NCBI RefSeq assembly: GCF_000221185.1
Contig: NC_015865.1
Span: 1,302,001 to 1,366,000 of the forward strand
Source of the DNA: Thermococcus sp. 4557
GTDB lineage: Archaea; Methanobacteriota_B; Thermococci; Thermococcales; Thermococcaceae
Length of the DNA: 64,000 nt
Direction of reading: 5' to 3'
Part shown: positions 1 to 8,707 of the stretch, piece after piece
How the letters are laid out: each line of letters opens with the position of its first letter
Position numbering within the stretch: the first letter of the stretch is position 1
Notes under the pieces: model-generated
Told to the model about the DNA's origin: nothing
The model's database searches: none
What the model saw: only the letters and a program-made list of their open reading frames with translations
Made by a program: the position numbers and the translations under genes

Positions 1-651
1 GACCTCGACGAGACGGCCGTGTTCATAGTTTCGGACCACGGGATAAAGGCCATGCACGGCAACTTCGCGGTGAACCAGTGGCTGGCCGAGGAGGGCCTGC
101 TGAAGGTCAGGAACCCCGAGGTTCTCCACGACGGAAAGGTCAAGCGCTTCGAGAGCCTCGACGTGGACTGGAAGGAAACCACCGCCTGGGGCTGGGGCGG
201 CTACTACTCGCGCGTCTTCCTCAACGTCCTCGGAAGGGAGAAGGAGGGCAAGATACCCCTCTCCAGGTTCGAGAAGGTGAGGGACGAGGTTGCCGAGCAG
301 ATAAAGTCAATACGCGGCCCGAACGGCGAGAAGTGGGACACCAAGGTGTTCTATCCGGAGGACATCTATCCGATAGCGAAGGGAAGCAAGCCGGACATAA
401 TGGTCTACTTCGACAACCTCAACTGGCGCGCGGCTGGAACCGTCGGCCACCCGAGCAACTATCTGCCCGAGAACGACACCGGGCCGGACGATGCCAACCA
501 CTCCGAGTTCGGAGTGTTCTCGATGTATTTACCTGGCTTCGACGAGAGTAAAGCAACACAGCTCACCATCTATGACTTCGCTCCAACCATGCTCAGACTC
601 TTCGGCATAGAGGAGCCTCTCGCCAGTATGCACGGAAGGAGCATCCTCTGA
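1..651 (+). CDS. Alkaline phosphatase superfamily phosphodiesterase, 3' part (5' end outside window)
   Basis: The frame is open from base 1, so the N-terminus lies upstream and the visible 216 residues are the C-terminal part. The segment FIVSDHGIKAMHG carries the SDHG metal-ligand motif of the type I phosphodiesterase/nucleotide pyrophosphatase branch of the alkaline phosphatase superfamily, and a late H (near HPSNYLPEN and DANHSEFG) fits the further metal ligands. The family hydrolyses or transfers phosphate or sulfate ester bonds with two divalent metals; the substrate cannot be read here. It ends 48 bp before the APS kinase and is probably in the same operon, which suggests a role in the sulfate or glycan locus (inference). 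Confidence 0.8.
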   Translation, partial: DLDETAVFIVSDHGIKAMHGNFAVNQWLAEEGLLKVRNPEVLHDGKVKRFESLDVDWKETTAWGWGGYYSRVFLNVLGREKEGKIPLSRFEKVRDEVAEQIKSIRGPNGEKWDTKVFYPEDIYPIAKGSKPDIMVYFDNLNWRAAGTVGHPSNYLPENDTGPDDANHSEFGVFSMYLPGFDESKATQLTIYDFAPTMLRLFGIEEPLASMHGRSIL

Positions 652-699
652 CCTTCAATCTTTCACCTTCCAATCAACGGCTGAAACGAGGTGAGTGTA

Positions 700-1245
700 A
701 TGGACGGGCTGAAGAACCTTGAGAAGGGATTCACCATCTGGCTCACGGGGCCGAGCGGTGCCGGAAAGACGACCCTGGCGGTAAAGCTCGCGAGAAAGCT
801 CAGGGAGATGGGCTACCGCGTGGAGATACTCGACGGGGACACGATAAGGAAGACCCTCTATCCAAACCTCGGCTTCTCGAAGGAAGCGAGGGAGATGCAC
901 AACCGCGTCGTCATCCACATGGCCAAGCTCCTCAGCAGGAACGGTGTGGTAGCTATAGTCTCTCTGATATCGCCCTACAAAGCGGTCAGGGAGTACGCTA
1001 GGAAGGAGATAGGGAACTTCATCGAGGTCTACGTCTACGCCCCGCTGGAGGTCAGGATTCAGCGCGACCCGAAGGGTCTGTACGCCAAGGCTTTGAGGGG
1101 CGAGATAAAGGGCCTCACCGGCTACGACGGCGTCTATGAGGAGCCCGAAGACCCGGAGGTGAGGGTGGACAGCTCAAAGATGACGCCGGAGGAGGAAGTC
1201 GCGGCTGTAATAGAAAAGGCCCGGGAGCTCGGTTATCTGCCTTGA
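700..1245 (+). CDS. cysC: Adenylyl-sulfate (APS) kinase
   Basis: Phosphorylates adenosine 5'-phosphosulfate at the 3' position to make PAPS, the sulfate donor for sulfotransferases. The 181-aa protein has an early Walker A loop (GPSGAGKTT, about residues 16-24), the APS-kinase segment DGDTIRK, NLGFSKEAREMHNR, and the late RDPKGLYAKAL and GLTGYDGVYEEPEDPEV blocks typical of CysC. I chose ATG 700 rather than the in-frame GTG 691 because GAGGTGA (688-694) sits 5 nt before it. No ATP sulfurylase is visible, so it may lie upstream of the window. The sulfotransferase at 4841-5800 is a plausible user of the PAPS. Confidence 0.92.
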   Translation: MDGLKNLEKGFTIWLTGPSGAGKTTLAVKLARKLREMGYRVEILDGDTIRKTLYPNLGFSKEAREMHNRVVIHMAKLLSRNGVVAIVSLISPYKAVREYARKEIGNFIEVYVYAPLEVRIQRDPKGLYAKALRGEIKGLTGYDGVYEEPEDPEVRVDSSKMTPEEEVAAVIEKARELGYLP

Positions 1246-1260
1246 ACGGGGGGTAAAGCC

Positions 1261-2001
1261 TTGACTCCGCCGACCTTCGTAGGACTGGGCCTCTTCGTTG
1301 GATTTCTCGTGGGCCTAACAGGGGTTGGCGGCGGGGCTTTGATGACTCCTTCCCTCATTTTCCTCGGTGTTGAACCGCTAACGGCTGTGGGAACGGACCT
1401 GCTCTACGCCACCGTCACTAGGGTCTTCGGCGTTTTCTTCCACGGGAGGAGAGGCAGGATAAGGTACGACATAGCACTTAGGCTCTTCGCAGGGAGCGTC
1501 CCCGCGATAGTTCTTGGAGGAGTGCTCCTCCGCTGGATCAACAAGGAGGCTCTCAACGAGTACCTTACTATTCTCCTCGGAGCCGTCCTCGTTGTCAGCG
1601 CGGTTCTGAGCCTCCTCAAAGGGGAGATTCACCTTCCGATACGGCCCAGATGGGCCTACGTCTATCTCCTCGGCTTCGTGGTAGGCCTGACCGTTCAGTT
1701 CACCTCCGTCGGTGCCGGAGTCATAGTGAGCTTCGCCCTCATGAACGTCGCCAGGCTCGAGCCGAGGGACGTCGTTGGAGTGACGATAACCTACGGCCTG
1801 GCCCTGTCGGCGTTCAGCTTCGTAAACTACGCGGGCATGGGCAGTGTGGACTACCGGCTGGCGGGGGCCCTTATCCTGGGGGCCATCCCGGGGGTGTACC
1901 TCGGCACCCACGTCAACCGGAGGGCGGACAGGGAGAAGCTTAAAAGGGTCATGAACGTGATAATCCTGCTGATCGGGCTGTTCACACTGCTGGGCGGGTG
2001 A
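1261..2001 (+). CDS. TauE/SafE family sulfite/anion permease
   Basis: A 246-aa integral membrane protein with about eight hydrophobic helices and the two Gly-rich half repeats of the TauE/SafE family (start GFLVGLTGVGGGALMTPSLI; second copy GFVVGLTVQFTSVGAGVIVS). The family moves sulfur oxyanions or organosulfonates across the membrane. It starts with TTG 15 bp after cysC and its TGA overlaps the GTG of the flippase by 4 bp, so these genes are almost surely cotranscribed. Next to APS kinase, sulfate or sulfite transport is the simplest reading, but substrate and direction are inferred. Confidence 0.85.
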   Translation: MTPPTFVGLGLFVGFLVGLTGVGGGALMTPSLIFLGVEPLTAVGTDLLYATVTRVFGVFFHGRRGRIRYDIALRLFAGSVPAIVLGGVLLRWINKEALNEYLTILLGAVLVVSAVLSLLKGEIHLPIRPRWAYVYLLGFVVGLTVQFTSVGAGVIVSFALMNVARLEPRDVVGVTITYGLALSAFSFVNYAGMGSVDYRLAGALILGAIPGVYLGTHVNRRADREKLKRVMNVIILLIGLFTLLGG

Positions 2002-3542
2002 AGGGGTTGGGCGATACTGGGAACGCGCTCCATAAGGTTGCCAGGGGCATGGGGATAGTTCTCACAGGGACTGTACTTTCAATGTTCCTCACCTTCCTTA
2101 GCAGGGCGATAATAGCGCGGTACTTTGACAGGTACCAGTACGGCTCCTTCACCCTGACGATGACGATACTCAGCATAGCGATGACCGTCGCGCTCCTCGG
2201 CCTCCAGAGCGGCCTGCCCAGGGAGATATCCCGCTACCTCAAGGACAGGCGGGAGGAGGTTCCTACCCTCGTTTCCACCGGCCTCACGATGGCCCTGGTC
2301 GCCTCAATTGTGATGACGGCCGCTACGGTTCTCCTGGCGCCTTCCATTGCCCCCCTCCTGAACGACAGGTACCTGGATACGACCCTTCCCCTGGCGGCTC
2401 CCGCACTCCCGTTCATGGTGCTCACGATGCTCCTCGTCGCCGTTTCGAGGGGGCACGGCAGGGTGAGGGAGAACCTCTATTACAGAAACCTCCTGCCGCC
2501 CCTGCTGTTTTTGATAATCCTCACGGCGGGGCTGCTGGCCGGGGCAGGATACACCTTCATCTTCATCGCATACGTGACGGCCCAGGTGCTCTCCTCCGGT
2601 GCCCTCATCATGGAGAGCCTTCGCCTCGGCCTGCTCCCGAGGAGGCCCCATCTGAGCAGAAAACTCGCGAGGGAACTGTTCCTGTTCTCCCTCCCACTAA
2701 TGCTCACGGGCATACTCGACTACGTGATGGGCTGGACGGACTCACTAATGCTCGGCTACTACTTCGACCCAGATGTTGTTGGACTTTACAACGGCGCGGC
2801 GCCGATAGCGAGGCTTTTACCTCTCTTCCTCAACTCGATGGGCTTCCTCTACATGCCCATAGCGACGGCCTTCTTCACGAGCGGAGACATAGACGGGCTC
2901 AGGAAGCTCTACCGCACGACCACGAGGTGGGTCTTCATTCTCACGTTCCCGGTGTTCCTCTTCGTCTTCGTCTTTCCGGAGAGCGCCATCAACCTCTTCT
3001 TCGGCCCCAAATACCTGGAAGCGAGCACCGCCCTGAGGATACTCTCAGCCGGCTTCATGTTCCACGTGATGATGGGCCTCAACGGGATGAGCCTCATAGC
3101 CGTCGGCGAACCCTCCGCAAACCTGACCGGCAACCTCTTCGCAGCGGCCGCCAACGTGGCTCTGAACATCGTCCTCATACCCATCTACGGCATAGAGGGA
3201 GCGGCCGTGGCCACCGCGGTGTCCTACGTCACCGCCAACCTGTACAGGACCTGGTGGCTCCACAGGAAGACGGGGATACATCCGTTTGGAGGGAATTATC
3301 TCAAAACACTCCTTCCAGGCCTTGGATTGGTAGGCGGAACCGCACTCCTGGGGATTGACGGGGGCCTGATTATCGCAGCTGCGGTGACAATCGCCGTTTA
3401 TGCTGGCTATGTCATCCTAATACTCCTGCTCAGGACGGCCGAAAAGGAGGACATCGAGCTTATAGAGGCCGTTGAGGCCAGAACTGGCGTGAACCTCGGA
3501 CCTGTTAAGAGACTCCTCTCCCGCTTCCTCTCAGGCGGGTGA
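1998..3542 (+). CDS. Polysaccharide/oligosaccharide flippase (MATE-like, RfbX/Wzx type)
   Basis: A 514-aa protein with about 14 membrane helices, an N-terminal GTVLSMFLTFLSRAIIARYF block and the DYVMGWTDSLMLGYYF/VVGLYNGA block of the polysaccharide biosynthesis flippase family. Such proteins move lipid-linked sugars from the cytoplasmic to the outer face. The GTG start overlaps the TauE stop (GTGA). The 3' end overlaps the convergent sulfatase-like gene by 38 bp. Its place between sulfate activation and glycosyltransferases suggests export of a sulfated or otherwise decorated glycan (inference). Confidence 0.87.
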   Translation: MKGLGDTGNALHKVARGMGIVLTGTVLSMFLTFLSRAIIARYFDRYQYGSFTLTMTILSIAMTVALLGLQSGLPREISRYLKDRREEVPTLVSTGLTMALVASIVMTAATVLLAPSIAPLLNDRYLDTTLPLAAPALPFMVLTMLLVAVSRGHGRVRENLYYRNLLPPLLFLIILTAGLLAGAGYTFIFIAYVTAQVLSSGALIMESLRLGLLPRRPHLSRKLARELFLFSLPLMLTGILDYVMGWTDSLMLGYYFDPDVVGLYNGAAPIARLLPLFLNSMGFLYMPIATAFFTSGDIDGLRKLYRTTTRWVFILTFPVFLFVFVFPESAINLFFGPKYLEASTALRILSAGFMFHVMMGLNGMSLIAVGEPSANLTGNLFAAAANVALNIVLIPIYGIEGAAVATAVSYVTANLYRTWWLHRKTGIHPFGGNYLKTLLPGLGLVGGTALLGIDGGLIIAAAVTIAVYAGYVILILLLRTAEKEDIELIEAVEARTGVNLGPVKRLLSRFLSGG

Positions 3543-4848
3543 GACTTGTCTCGCTCAGAAACCGAACAACCTCCCTTTTCAGGAGCTTTACGTCGTTTTC
3601 AGTAACCTCCATCCGGGAGTCGTAGGAGACAATCTCATCAAACTTCCAATCTTGGACGTTGAAAATCCCCTTGAGGTGTCCCCTGTAAACCGCCACACGG
3701 TATCGGTCAAAGAACCTGTAAACCTCGAGCTCATCATCGGAGAGAACAGACAGGTCAAACGAGTTGGAAACCCCATAGCTCTCTGCAAAAACCGCGGGAG
3801 AGTAGAGACTCGAATCGGTAGTCTCGCCAGACAGCAGGGATGAAATGAAGCGCGGCATCGCCGCCAGGCTGATGTACCCGCCATCCCCATCCGGCTCGAC
3901 TTCCCATGACTCCGGATACTTCACCATCAGGGGAACCCGGAGCAGTTCATCGTAGAGGAACGTCCCGTGAAGAACCTTGCCGTGCTCCCCGATCAGCTCA
4001 CCGTGGTCGCTCAGGACAATTATCAAGGACTCGTCGAAGATTCCCTTCCGCTTCAGCACGGCCATAAGCTCGAGGAGCCGCGAGTTGAGGTACCCCGTGG
4101 CCTCCCCGTACCTCTTCCTCCAGAGCTCAATCAAACCCCTATCCGGCCCGTCCCCCCTGAAGTTCAGGTAGAAGGAGACGTGCCTGTTGAGAAAGAGGGG
4201 CTGGTGAACCTCCATAAGGTTTATGAAAAGGAAAGTCGGGTCACTGAAGTCCATTCTCCCTACCAGGGCCACAACCTTCCGGGAGCCCTTCTCGATGGGC
4301 CAGTTCTGGAATCTGCGTTTGTACCATGCATGGGCGCGCTGGAGCGCGATTCCAGGGAAGAACTTGAGGAGCAGTTTGTACTCCCCCGAGGCCGCGAGTT
4401 TTCGAACGAATGAAAGCCTCGAACCCCCCGCCTCGCTCCAGTATCTAGACAGGAGGGCCTTCTCCCTCTTATCAAACGGCGAAAACGTCCTGTTCGAGTA
4501 CACGTCGAGAAAGCCATCGAAGCCGGAGAAGCCGAACCCGGGCCGGACGAACATGTTGGCGCTGATGAGATGGGTCGAGTAGCCCAGTTCATCAAAGACC
4601 CTGAGGAGCGAGTTTGGACCCCTGAATCTAACGCCGTAGTTCTTAACCTCCCTTGTTTCGTGGGCACCGTGGACGGCAGGGTAGAGACCGCTGAAGATTG
4701 AGGCATGACTGGGAAGAGTCCAAGGGGCGGGAGCCACGGCGTTCTCGTAAACGATGAAGCCCAGCTTGGAGAGGGACTCCTCAACCAGCCTACCGTAGTC
4801 TTTCCTGAGGGTGTCGAGGACGACGAAAATCACGTGGGGATTATCCAA
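3505..4848 (-). CDS. Sulfatase-like alkaline phosphatase superfamily protein (copy 1)
   Basis: About 447 aa. The N-terminus HVIFVVLDTLRKDYG carries metal-ligand Asp; APWTLPSHASIFSG aligns with the sulfatase signature C-x-P-S-R, but Thr replaces the formylglycine Cys and His replaces Arg, as in Thr-nucleophile relatives such as LtaS-type phosphoglycerol transferases. LSDHGELIGEHG gives the later metal ligands. It may therefore be a phosphotransferase or phosphohydrolase, not a sulfatase (inference). I prefer TTG 4848, preceded by GGGGTG and overlapping the sulfotransferase stop by 8 bp; GTG 4857 and ATG 4878 are alternatives. It is a clear paralogue of the gene at 8694. Confidence 0.82.
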   Translation of the reverse strand: MDNPHVIFVVLDTLRKDYGRLVEESLSKLGFIVYENAVAPAPWTLPSHASIFSGLYPAVHGAHETREVKNYGVRFRGPNSLLRVFDELGYSTHLISANMFVRPGFGFSGFDGFLDVYSNRTFSPFDKREKALLSRYWSEAGGSRLSFVRKLAASGEYKLLLKFFPGIALQRAHAWYKRRFQNWPIEKGSRKVVALVGRMDFSDPTFLFINLMEVHQPLFLNRHVSFYLNFRGDGPDRGLIELWRKRYGEATGYLNSRLLELMAVLKRKGIFDESLIIVLSDHGELIGEHGKVLHGTFLYDELLRVPLMVKYPESWEVEPDGDGGYISLAAMPRFISSLLSGETTDSSLYSPAVFAESYGVSNSFDLSVLSDDELEVYRFFDRYRVAVYRGHLKGIFNVQDWKFDEIVSYDSRMEVTENDVKLLKREVVRFLSETSLTRLRGSGRGVS

Positions 4849-5800
4849 CGACCACACCCCACGCCGCCAGCGCGTCATAATCCGGCTCGGGTTCGGTGGT
4901 GTAGAAGTCCAGCCCGAACCACGAGGCCACCTCCAGTATCTCCTTAACCTGCCTCCCGCTCAGCTTCTCGCGCCACTTGAGGAGCTGTTTGGGGGTCCCT
5001 ATGTACTCCTTTCCGTAGCTCTTGCCCGTGACCATGCTCGGCCTCCCCACCCGCTCCCAGGCCGCGGCCGGAACCTCCTCACCAACGCGGGCGAAGATGG
5101 CCGGGAGTTCCTCCTTCGGCTCGCTCACGAGCCTCTCGTAGACGACCGTGTACCAGGGTTTCTCCCCCGACGCCAGGGGGAGGTAGGTCTCGAAGGCCCA
5201 CACCGCGGCCAGGCGGCCTATCTCGGTGTTCAATCCTGCAATGCGCCCGGCCAGTTCCTCCAGCCCGGCCCTGCGAACCTCCTCGGCCAGCTGCTCCGTG
5301 GTTATCCTCGAGTGGTAGCCCGTCGAAATCTGGGACGCTATGGTGGCGCAGGGGTGGCGGATTATGAAGTAGAACCCCCTCAGCCTGAAGTTCCCTGCCA
5401 CCCACGGGAGGATCGTGTTGGCCCTCACGAACTTGACGACAAGTCTGGACGCCCTCAGCCTGGAACGCACGGGACGGCGGTAGGGGAACATCGCGTGGAC
5501 TTTCCCCGAGAAGACCCTCCCCAGGTAGTCGGCCAGCCAGACCAGCTCGCCCTCATCGGGAACGTGGGGGGCGTACGGGAAGCCGTTCCTTCCGAACTCC
5601 GGATACCAGCGGGGGTGGAACGGCTCAAAAACGGACTTGTAGCCCGGAATGGACTCGAGGAGCTCCATCAACCACGTTGAGCCCGAGCGGGGGCTTCCAA
5701 ATATCGCTATGGTGTCAGTGGTTCGGTAATCGTGAACGAGTGAAGCGAATGCATCAACGGAGTGATTGAAGCGGGCGAGCAACTTTTCAGCAACTCCCAT
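4841..5800 (-). CDS. Sulfotransferase family protein (PAPS dependent)
   Basis: A 319-aa protein with the 5'-phosphosulfate-binding loop GSPRSGSTWLMELL (about residues 37-50) and the 3'-phosphate-binding segment FIIRHPCATIASQ, the two hallmarks of PAPS sulfotransferases. The ending WREKLSGRQVKEILEVASW is typical of carbohydrate sulfotransferase C-termini. ATG 5800 has GGAGGG 6 nt upstream and is preferred over an earlier in-frame start at 5821. It is the first gene of a minus-strand pair with the sulfatase-like gene, and shares a divergent promoter region with the glycosyltransferase at 5909. Likely acceptor: surface glycan or glycolipid (inference). This is rare enough in archaea to be worth attention. 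Confidence 0.87.
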   Translation of the reverse strand: MGVAEKLLARFNHSVDAFASLVHDYRTTDTIAIFGSPRSGSTWLMELLESIPGYKSVFEPFHPRWYPEFGRNGFPYAPHVPDEGELVWLADYLGRVFSGKVHAMFPYRRPVRSRLRASRLVVKFVRANTILPWVAGNFRLRGFYFIIRHPCATIASQISTGYHSRITTEQLAEEVRRAGLEELAGRIAGLNTEIGRLAAVWAFETYLPLASGEKPWYTVVYERLVSEPKEELPAIFARVGEEVPAAAWERVGRPSMVTGKSYGKEYIGTPKQLLKWREKLSGRQVKEILEVASWFGLDFYTTEPEPDYDALAAWGVVVG

Positions 5801-5908
5801 ATTGCTCCCTCCGGCAACCAAGTTTGTAATTGGGAACCGCGGGTTATATAGCTTGCTGAACCAAAAGACTATTAAAGCGGGCCACTATTCCTACCGCCGG
5901 GAGAAAAA
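5801..5908. promoter_or_regulatory. Divergent promoter region, sulfotransferase / glycosyltransferase
   Basis: The 108-bp gap between the divergent genes holds TATA-like GGTTATATAGC (about 5842-5852), which reads as GCTATATAACC on the minus strand about 45 bp before ATG 5800, and CTATTAAAGC (about 5870-5879) about 35 bp before ATG 5909. Assigned by position and archaeal consensus only. Confidence 0.5.
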
Positions 5909-7018
5909 ATGCTCGAGGTTTCAGTCGTTATATCGACGCTCTACAAGAGGCCGGAGGAGCTGGCGGAGTGCCTCAGGTCGATAGCAGAACAGAGTGTGAA
6001 GCCGATTGAGGTCATTCTCATCAACGGCGCGCCCTTGAGGGAGGAAGAGAGAAAAATCGAGAGCGAGATAAAGCTCCTGAGATCCAGGGGAATCGCCGTC
6101 AGGAGGCTTCACCTTCCCGGCTCAAGCCTTCCCCACGCCAGGAACGTCGGGGCGAAGGTGGCTAGAGGGGACGTAATCCTCTTCCTGGACGATGACGTGG
6201 TTCTCGACGAGAACTACGTTGAAAACCTCATCCGAACCTACGAGGAGCACCCGAACACCATGGGAGTCCAGGGGTTCATAACCAACAGGGTCAGCGAGAA
6301 CAACCCCCTGGCCAGGTTCGGCCTCCTGAAGTTCATCTGGTGGCTCCTCCAGCGCGGCTACTACGAGGTGGACGAGCACAGACAGCTCGTTTCCCTCTTC
6401 GAGGTCCTTCCCTACAGGCTCACGAGGACCATAAACCGTGAGAGCTTCAGCGGCACCAACATGTCCTTCAGGAGGGAGGTCTTCAGGCACCTGGAGTTCG
6501 ACGAGAGGCTGAGGAAGTACGCGGTCGGGGAGGACAAGGACTTCTCCTACAGGCTCCACAGGCTCTTCCCGGGTTCGCTCTACCAGACCCCAAAGGCCAG
6601 GCTGGTGCACCTTGAGGCCCCGGCCGGAAGGCTATCGTCGTGGGAGTTCGAGGTGATGAGGCAGGTTTACCACCTCTACCTGTTCTACAAGCTCTTCGAC
6701 AACACGCTCCCCCACAGGCTCCGCTACGCCATCGGAAGGGTGGGGGACCTGCTGCTCCACTCGATTCTGTTCGCGACCTCAGGCTTTAAAAGGGAGAACG
6801 CCAGTAGGATAATTTACATGATTGAGGGCCTCGCCATAGCGACCCTCAACAGGAACAGGATTAAGAGGGGAGAGATAAACTTCTGGACGGAGCGGATCCC
6901 CCATGGGGAGAATAATAATCCTGGGCATAGACGGACTGGAGTACAATCTGGTGAAGGAGTGGAACCTGAAGTACCTCCAGCAAAGGGCATTCACAAAAAC
7001 CAACCTTTCGGATTTTGA
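5909..7018 (+). CDS. GT2 family glycosyltransferase
   Basis: The N-terminal GT-A fold is clear: VSVVISTLYKRPEELAECL, the LHLPGSSLPHARNVG block and the metal-binding FLDDDVVLDENY (DxD, about residues 92-103). SFSGTNMSFRREVF and the later VGEDKDFSYR fit the acceptor region. The family transfers a sugar from a nucleotide- or lipid-linked donor; donor and acceptor are unknown. Recognisable sequence ends near INFWTERIP; the last 38 codons run through the start of the next gene in another frame (116-bp overlap) and look like a non-conserved tail, perhaps from loss of an original stop. Confidence 0.85.
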   Translation: MLEVSVVISTLYKRPEELAECLRSIAEQSVKPIEVILINGAPLREEERKIESEIKLLRSRGIAVRRLHLPGSSLPHARNVGAKVARGDVILFLDDDVVLDENYVENLIRTYEEHPNTMGVQGFITNRVSENNPLARFGLLKFIWWLLQRGYYEVDEHRQLVSLFEVLPYRLTRTINRESFSGTNMSFRREVFRHLEFDERLRKYAVGEDKDFSYRLHRLFPGSLYQTPKARLVHLEAPAGRLSSWEFEVMRQVYHLYLFYKLFDNTLPHRLRYAIGRVGDLLLHSILFATSGFKRENASRIIYMIEGLAIATLNRNRIKRGEINFWTERIPHGENNNPGHRRTGVQSGEGVEPEVPPAKGIHKNQPFGF

Positions 7019-7766
7019 GGTAATCGTGACCCCGCCGATATGGGCCGCGATGCTCACGGGGAGGAAGATACCGGAGATAGAGGAGCCGTTCATAAAGAGG
7101 CAGAAGTTCATAGCCAACAAGGGCAACATAACGAAGGTTAAAACCCCCTGGTACGTCAAGCTGGGGGCGAAGGTGCTCCCCCTCTCGATAAGGAGACGGC
7201 TGGGAGACGCGATAACCTCCAACCCCTTTGAGGCCACCTACGACTACCTCCTCAGGAACAGGAAGTACAGGACGATGTTCGACTACTTCGAGAAGACCTG
7301 GACCAACGGCGTCCCCTCCTACGGCAGGAACGTCTCAAACCCGGAGGTAAGGGAGGCGATGAAGGAGGCCGTAAAGGGCAACCTCCGGCCCCTTATAGAG
7401 TACGCGATGAGAACTTACGAGAGGGACAGGAGGGCACTGATGGAGGCTCTTGAAGGAGACTACGAGCTTATCTTCTGGTACACGCCGTTCCTCGACGAGG
7501 TGTCCCACTTCCTCATAGGCAAGAAGCTCAAGCTCATGAACCTCTACTTCGACCTCAACAAGCTGGCCAAGCTCGTCTCGGAAAAGATGGACGAGGGTGA
7601 CGTTCTCTACATAATCTCCGACCACGGAATGGAGCCGGTCCCGGGAGACCCAAGGGGCGGGGACCACTCGGACCACGGCTTCTTCAGCAGCAATACGGGG
7701 GAGCTGATAGGGAAGCCCCAGGAGCTGTTCGGCCTGGTGGTTAAGCGGGCGGAGGGGAAGAAGTGA
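6903..7766 (+). CDS. Alkaline phosphatase superfamily protein (nucleotide pyrophosphatase/phosphodiesterase type)
   Basis: A 287-aa protein starting MGRIIILGIDGLEYNLV, with the metal-binding GIDG typical of the phosphodiesterase branch, then TPPIWAAMLTG, where Thr is the expected nucleophile, and finally ISDHGMEPV and GDHSDHGFF with the remaining metal ligands. It is shorter than usual family members (about 400 aa). ATG 6903 lies inside the previous glycosyltransferase frame; a GGAG is 10 nt upstream, so initiation may depend on translational coupling. The stop overlaps the next GTG by 4 bp. A role in trimming or transferring a phosphate-linked group on the glycan is inference. Confidence 0.82.
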   Translation: MGRIIILGIDGLEYNLVKEWNLKYLQQRAFTKTNLSDFEVIVTPPIWAAMLTGRKIPEIEEPFIKRQKFIANKGNITKVKTPWYVKLGAKVLPLSIRRRLGDAITSNPFEATYDYLLRNRKYRTMFDYFEKTWTNGVPSYGRNVSNPEVREAMKEAVKGNLRPLIEYAMRTYERDRRALMEALEGDYELIFWYTPFLDEVSHFLIGKKLKLMNLYFDLNKLAKLVSEKMDEGDVLYIISDHGMEPVPGDPRGGDHSDHGFFSSNTGELIGKPQELFGLVVKRAEGKK

Positions 7767-8707
7767 GACCTAGGAGCCAAAAGACCAGTGGATACATAAT
7801 CGTCACCCCCGCGAAGAACGAAGAGGCTAACCTGCCCCTTCTCGCGAGGAGCGTTGTGAACCAGAGCCTCAGGCCAAGGCTGTGGGTGATAGTGAACGAC
7901 AACAGCTCCGACGGGACGGGGAAGATAGCCGAGGAGCTGGCGGAGAAGCACGATTGGATAGAGGTTCTCCACCTGAAGGGTGGCGGCGGCTACGACCTGA
8001 AGTACCGCTACTCCCACGTGGTCAGGGCAGGCTTCGAGAGGGCACTCTCGCTGGCCGTTGAGCAGGGCATCCCATTCGGCTACATTGGGGTCCTTGACGC
8101 GGACTTCATACTGGAGCGCAGGTTCTTCGAGAAGCTCGTTGAGGCCTTCAGAAGTGACCCCAGGCTCGGAATCGTGAGCGGGGGAGGTTACTACATCAGG
8201 AACGGCAGGCTCGTCTGGGAGGGAACCGACCCAGAGAGGCCGAAGGGCAGTCCGAGGCTCTTCAGGAGGGAGTGCTTCAGGGAGGTCGGCGGGTACCGCG
8301 AGGGTCCAAGCCCCGACACGGTCTCCCACTACCTCGCGAGGTTCCTGGGGTGGAGAACCGGGCAGGTTGTCAATGCCATAGCCGTCCAGCTCAGGGAGAC
8401 GGAGGGACGCTTCGGCCACCTGAGGGGCTACGAGATGCTGGGCTGGTCCAACTACAAGCTCGGCGCCTCCTTCACCTCGGTCCTCGCCAGGGCGGGTTTT
8501 CTGATGCTCCAGAACCCGGTCAAGGGCTACGCCCTCGTTGCCGGATACCTCAAAGCGTTTAAGGGCCGCGAGAGAAGAATAGAGAACGGGGACCTCAGGG
8601 AGATGATACGGAGCGACCTGACCCTGGGGAGCAACCTCCGCAAGCTCAGGAGGATAAGGGACGCGAGAAGGCTGGTGCCGGTTCGGGAGAGTGATGTCCG
8701 TGGATAG
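7763..8707 (+). CDS. GT2 family glycosyltransferase
   Basis: A 314-aa GT-A enzyme. The start YIIVTPAKNEEANLPLL, VIVNDNSSDGTGKIAEEL and YIGVLDADFILERRFFEKL (DxD) are the usual donor-binding elements, and GSPRLFRRECFREVGGY is the acceptor-loop pattern of family 2 enzymes. GTG 7763 overlaps the preceding TGA. The gene runs 14 bp into the sulfatase-like gene at 8694. Specificity is not readable; context points to surface glycan assembly. Confidence 0.88.
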   Translation: MRPRSQKTSGYIIVTPAKNEEANLPLLARSVVNQSLRPRLWVIVNDNSSDGTGKIAEELAEKHDWIEVLHLKGGGGYDLKYRYSHVVRAGFERALSLAVEQGIPFGYIGVLDADFILERRFFEKLVEAFRSDPRLGIVSGGGYYIRNGRLVWEGTDPERPKGSPRLFRRECFREVGGYREGPSPDTVSHYLARFLGWRTGQVVNAIAVQLRETEGRFGHLRGYEMLGWSNYKLGASFTSVLARAGFLMLQNPVKGYALVAGYLKAFKGRERRIENGDLREMIRSDLTLGSNLRKLRRIRDARRLVPVRESDVRG

